64,000 nucleotides of DNA from Lentimonas sp. CC4 (lineage in GTDB: Bacteria > Verrucomicrobiota > Verrucomicrobiia > Opitutales > Coraliomargaritaceae), in the NCBI RefSeq assembly GCF_902728235.1, contig NZ_CACVBO010000001.1, positions 2,132,001-2,196,000 of the forward strand, in the 5' to 3' direction. The notes beneath the pieces are model-generated. The model ran no database searches and had not been told where the DNA came from. It saw only the letters and a list, made by a program, of their open reading frames with translations. Positions within the stretch are counted from its first letter, which is position 1, and every line of letters begins with the position of its first letter. Positions 62,204 to 64,000 of the stretch are shown here, piece by piece. Made by a program: the position numbers and the translations under genes.

Positions 62204-64000
62204 TTAGTGCGCTTCCAGCCAGTTGTCGCCTAGGCCGATGTCGATCTCGATCGGGCATTTCAAATCGAGGGCGTTTTTCATGCCTTCGGTGATCAATGAA
62301 CGCACCGCGGTCTCTTCGCTTGGATCGAGGTCGAAGATCAATTCATCGTGCACTTGAAGGAGCATGCGGGTGTTGAGCTTCTGTTTGGTCAATGCGTTCT
62401 GCACGTTGACCATCGCGATTTTGATCATGTCCGCGGCGGTGCCTTGAATCGGAGTGTTGATCGCATTGCGCTCGGCGGCCGCGCGGATGGTGCCGTTTCT
62501 GGAATTGATGTCCTTTAAGCTGCGACGGCGTCCGGTGATGGTTTCGACGTAGCCTTTCTCTTTGGCGCTTTCCTGAATGCGCGTCATGTAGCCGGGAATG
62601 CCTGGGAATTGCTCGAAATAGTTATTGATGATTGCTTGAGCTTCGGTGCGTGAGACGGTGCCGAGGCGTTGCGCTAGACCAAACGCGGAAATGCCGTAAG
62701 GGATGCCGAAGTTGACCATCTTCGCGGTGCTGCGTTGTTCGCGGGTGACGGCGTCGAGTTCGACGTCAAAAATCTTGGCTGCGGTGGCGGCGTGAATGTC
62801 GCGGCCTTCGCGGAAGGCGGTGAGCAGGCCTTCGTCTTCGGTGAGTGCGGCGAGGATGCGTAACTCAATTTGCGAGTAGTCGGCCGACATCAGCTTCCAA
62901 CCGGGGCGCGCGATGAAGGCCTTGCGGATTTCACGACCTTGGGCGCTGCGCACGGGAATGTTTTGCAAATTCGGGTCGTTGGACGAGAGACGGCCAGTTG
63001 CTGTTTGCACTTGTCCGTAGTTCGTGTGCACGCGGCCAGATTTGGCATCGATGGAATTCGGCAATGCGTCGATATAGGTGCTCTTGAGCTTGGTGAGCTG
63101 GCGGTATTCGAGAATATTGGCGACAATCGGATGCTTCGGCGCGAGCGAGGAGAGCACTTGCTCATTGGTCGCGTATTGGCCGGTTTTGGTTTTCTTCGGC
63201 TTTTCAACGAGCTTGAGGTCGTCGAATAAGACTTCGCCCAGTTGCTTAGGCGAATTGAGGTTGAACTCTCGACCTGCGGCGGTGCTGATGGACTCGTGCA
63301 GTTCGGCGATGTGGCCTTCCAGCGATTTGCCCGTTTCGGCGAGTGTTGCTTTGTCCATCAAGATGCCTTCGCGCTCCATTGCGACCAGCACCGGGAGCAG
63401 GGGCGTTTCGATTTCGTAAAAGACTTTGGCTTGGCCGCTCTCTTCGAGTTTGGCTTTAAACAATTCCCAGAGTTGTAGGGTGACATCTGCATCTTCGATT
63501 GCGTAGTCGGCGAGGGCTTGTGGATCGACGCCGGAGTAGTCGATCGGCGCGCCTTTCTTGGCGTCTGGGACGAGTTCGTTAAAACGAATCGTGGTGTATT
63601 TCAGGAAGTCTTCCGAGAGCGTATCTAGGTTGTGACGCTGCTCGGGGTCGATCAATGCGTGCGCCAGCATGGTGTCGTAGCATTGACCTGCGACGGCGAT
63701 GCCTTGTTCGGCGAGGATCGAGAGGTCGAACTTTAGATTGTGACCGATCTTATTGAGCGATGCATCTGCGAAGACTGGGCGCAGTGCCTCAAAGGCATCA
63801 GCACTGAATACTGAAATCGGCACAAACCAACCGCTGTGCGGCTTCGTGCTAAAAGAGATGCCGACAAGGTCGACGCTACGCGGGTTCAGTCCAGTGGTTT
63901 CTGTGTCGAAGGCGAAGCTACCAGCGGCACGCAGTTCGGCGACGAGCTCGGCGAGTGTCGTGGCGGAGTCGGCGATGCGGTAGTCGGTCTTGGTGTCGGC
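62204..64000 (-). CDS. polA: DNA polymerase I, 3' part (5' end beyond the window)
   Basis: 598 aa of readable C-terminal part; the start lies past 64000. The 3'-5' exonuclease domain is active by sequence: FDTETTGLNP, GHNLKFDLSIL, YAIEDADVTLQLW. Polymerase motifs: A in MSADYSQIELRILA, B in RSTAKMVNFGIPYG, C in LLQVHDELIFD. Repair and Okazaki processing. Its 5'-3' nuclease domain would be upstream of the window edge. Confidence 0.97.
   Translation of the reverse strand, partial: ADTKTDYRIADSATTLAELVAELRAAGSFAFDTETTGLNPRSVDLVGISFSTKPHSGWFVPISVFSADAFEALRPVFADASLNKIGHNLKFDLSILAEQGIAVAGQCYDTMLAHALIDPEQRHNLDTLSEDFLKYTTIRFNELVPDAKKGAPIDYSGVDPQALADYAIEDADVTLQLWELFKAKLEESGQAKVFYEIETPLLPVLVAMEREGILMDKATLAETGKSLEGHIAELHESISTAAGREFNLNSPKQLGEVLFDDLKLVEKPKKTKTGQYATNEQVLSSLAPKHPIVANILEYRQLTKLKSTYIDALPNSIDAKSGRVHTNYGQVQTATGRLSSNDPNLQNIPVRSAQGREIRKAFIARPGWKLMSADYSQIELRILAALTEDEGLLTAFREGRDIHAATAAKIFDVELDAVTREQRSTAKMVNFGIPYGISAFGLAQRLGTVSRTEAQAIINNYFEQFPGIPGYMTRIQESAKEKGYVETITGRRRSLKDINSRNGTIRAAAERNAINTPIQGTAADMIKIAMVNVQNALTKQKLNTRMLLQVHDELIFDLDPSEETAVRSLITEGMKNALDLKCPIEIDIGLGDNWLEAH

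Overview
The window looks like a chromosomal segment of a free-living, aerobic, Gram-negative bacterium. Outer-membrane traits are a TonB-dependent receptor, lipoprotein signals and a lipid A-type phosphoesterase. My best guess is a marine member of the Verrucomicrobiota (Opitutae type). This rests on overall gene style and the dense small intergenic repeats, not on a marker tree, so confidence is moderate. No phage, plasmid or complete insertion sequence is visible.

Layout. 1-5 kb: a glycosyltransferase/metallophosphoesterase pair, a bacterial voltage-gated sodium channel and an MFS permease whose 5' end runs into a repeat array. 5-9.4 kb: nadA, two unknown proteins, and a cytochrome c with a PepSY membrane protein. 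9.5-11.9 kb: a tightly overlapped four-gene operon (MBL hydrolase, DUF134-NifX fusion, NifX-like protein with His tail, hotdog thioesterase). 12-18.3 kb: housekeeping genes (murI, rpmI-rplT, a phospholipase D lipoprotein, clpP, rpiB, rpmG). 18.7-26.3 kb: an Mrp ATPase, a TolB-like protein, menB, a HigBA-type toxin-antitoxin pair, a frameshifted membrane protein behind purT, and a CaCA-like membrane protein. 26.4-30.3 kb: a BlaI repressor with two perfect operators and a very long M56/BlaR1-type protein. 30.5-38.3 kb: a lipoprotein, a Cu/Zn-type permease invaded by repeats, a DtxR-type regulator, an exported nickel superoxide dismutase with an unknown partner, and an M16 peptidase. 38.7-45.2 kb: LysR regulator, PLP homeostasis protein, aroE, prepilin peptidase, an unknown protein and a ClC transporter. 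45.3-51 kb: tRNA-Tyr and an ammonium block (amt-glnK-amt-amt-glnK) behind a clear sigma-54 promoter. 51-57.9 kb: a RES-toxin remnant, an FmdB-like protein, an ECF sigma/zinc-finger pair, tRNA-Ser, a biotin-dependent carboxylase pair, an M29 aminopeptidase and an adenosine deaminase-like enzyme. 58-64 kb: a PepSY/TonB-receptor locus and the 3' part of polA.

The most unusual layer is the repeat content. At least seven families of short non-coding repeats sit between genes: arrays of about 6 nt written as facing inverted arms, arrays of about 7 nt built on GAGACTTGAG/GAGCTGAG, a GTAGGGGCTT family, an ACAGACAGGAATGTCTGT family and others. Two of them reach into genes. Both array types lie in frame inside the cytoplasmic loop of the Cu/Zn-type permease, and one array replaces the start region of the MFS gene. 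Regulatory sites readable directly are the sigma-54 promoter, the paired BlaI operators, a HigA-type operator and a palindrome ahead of the DUF134 operon.
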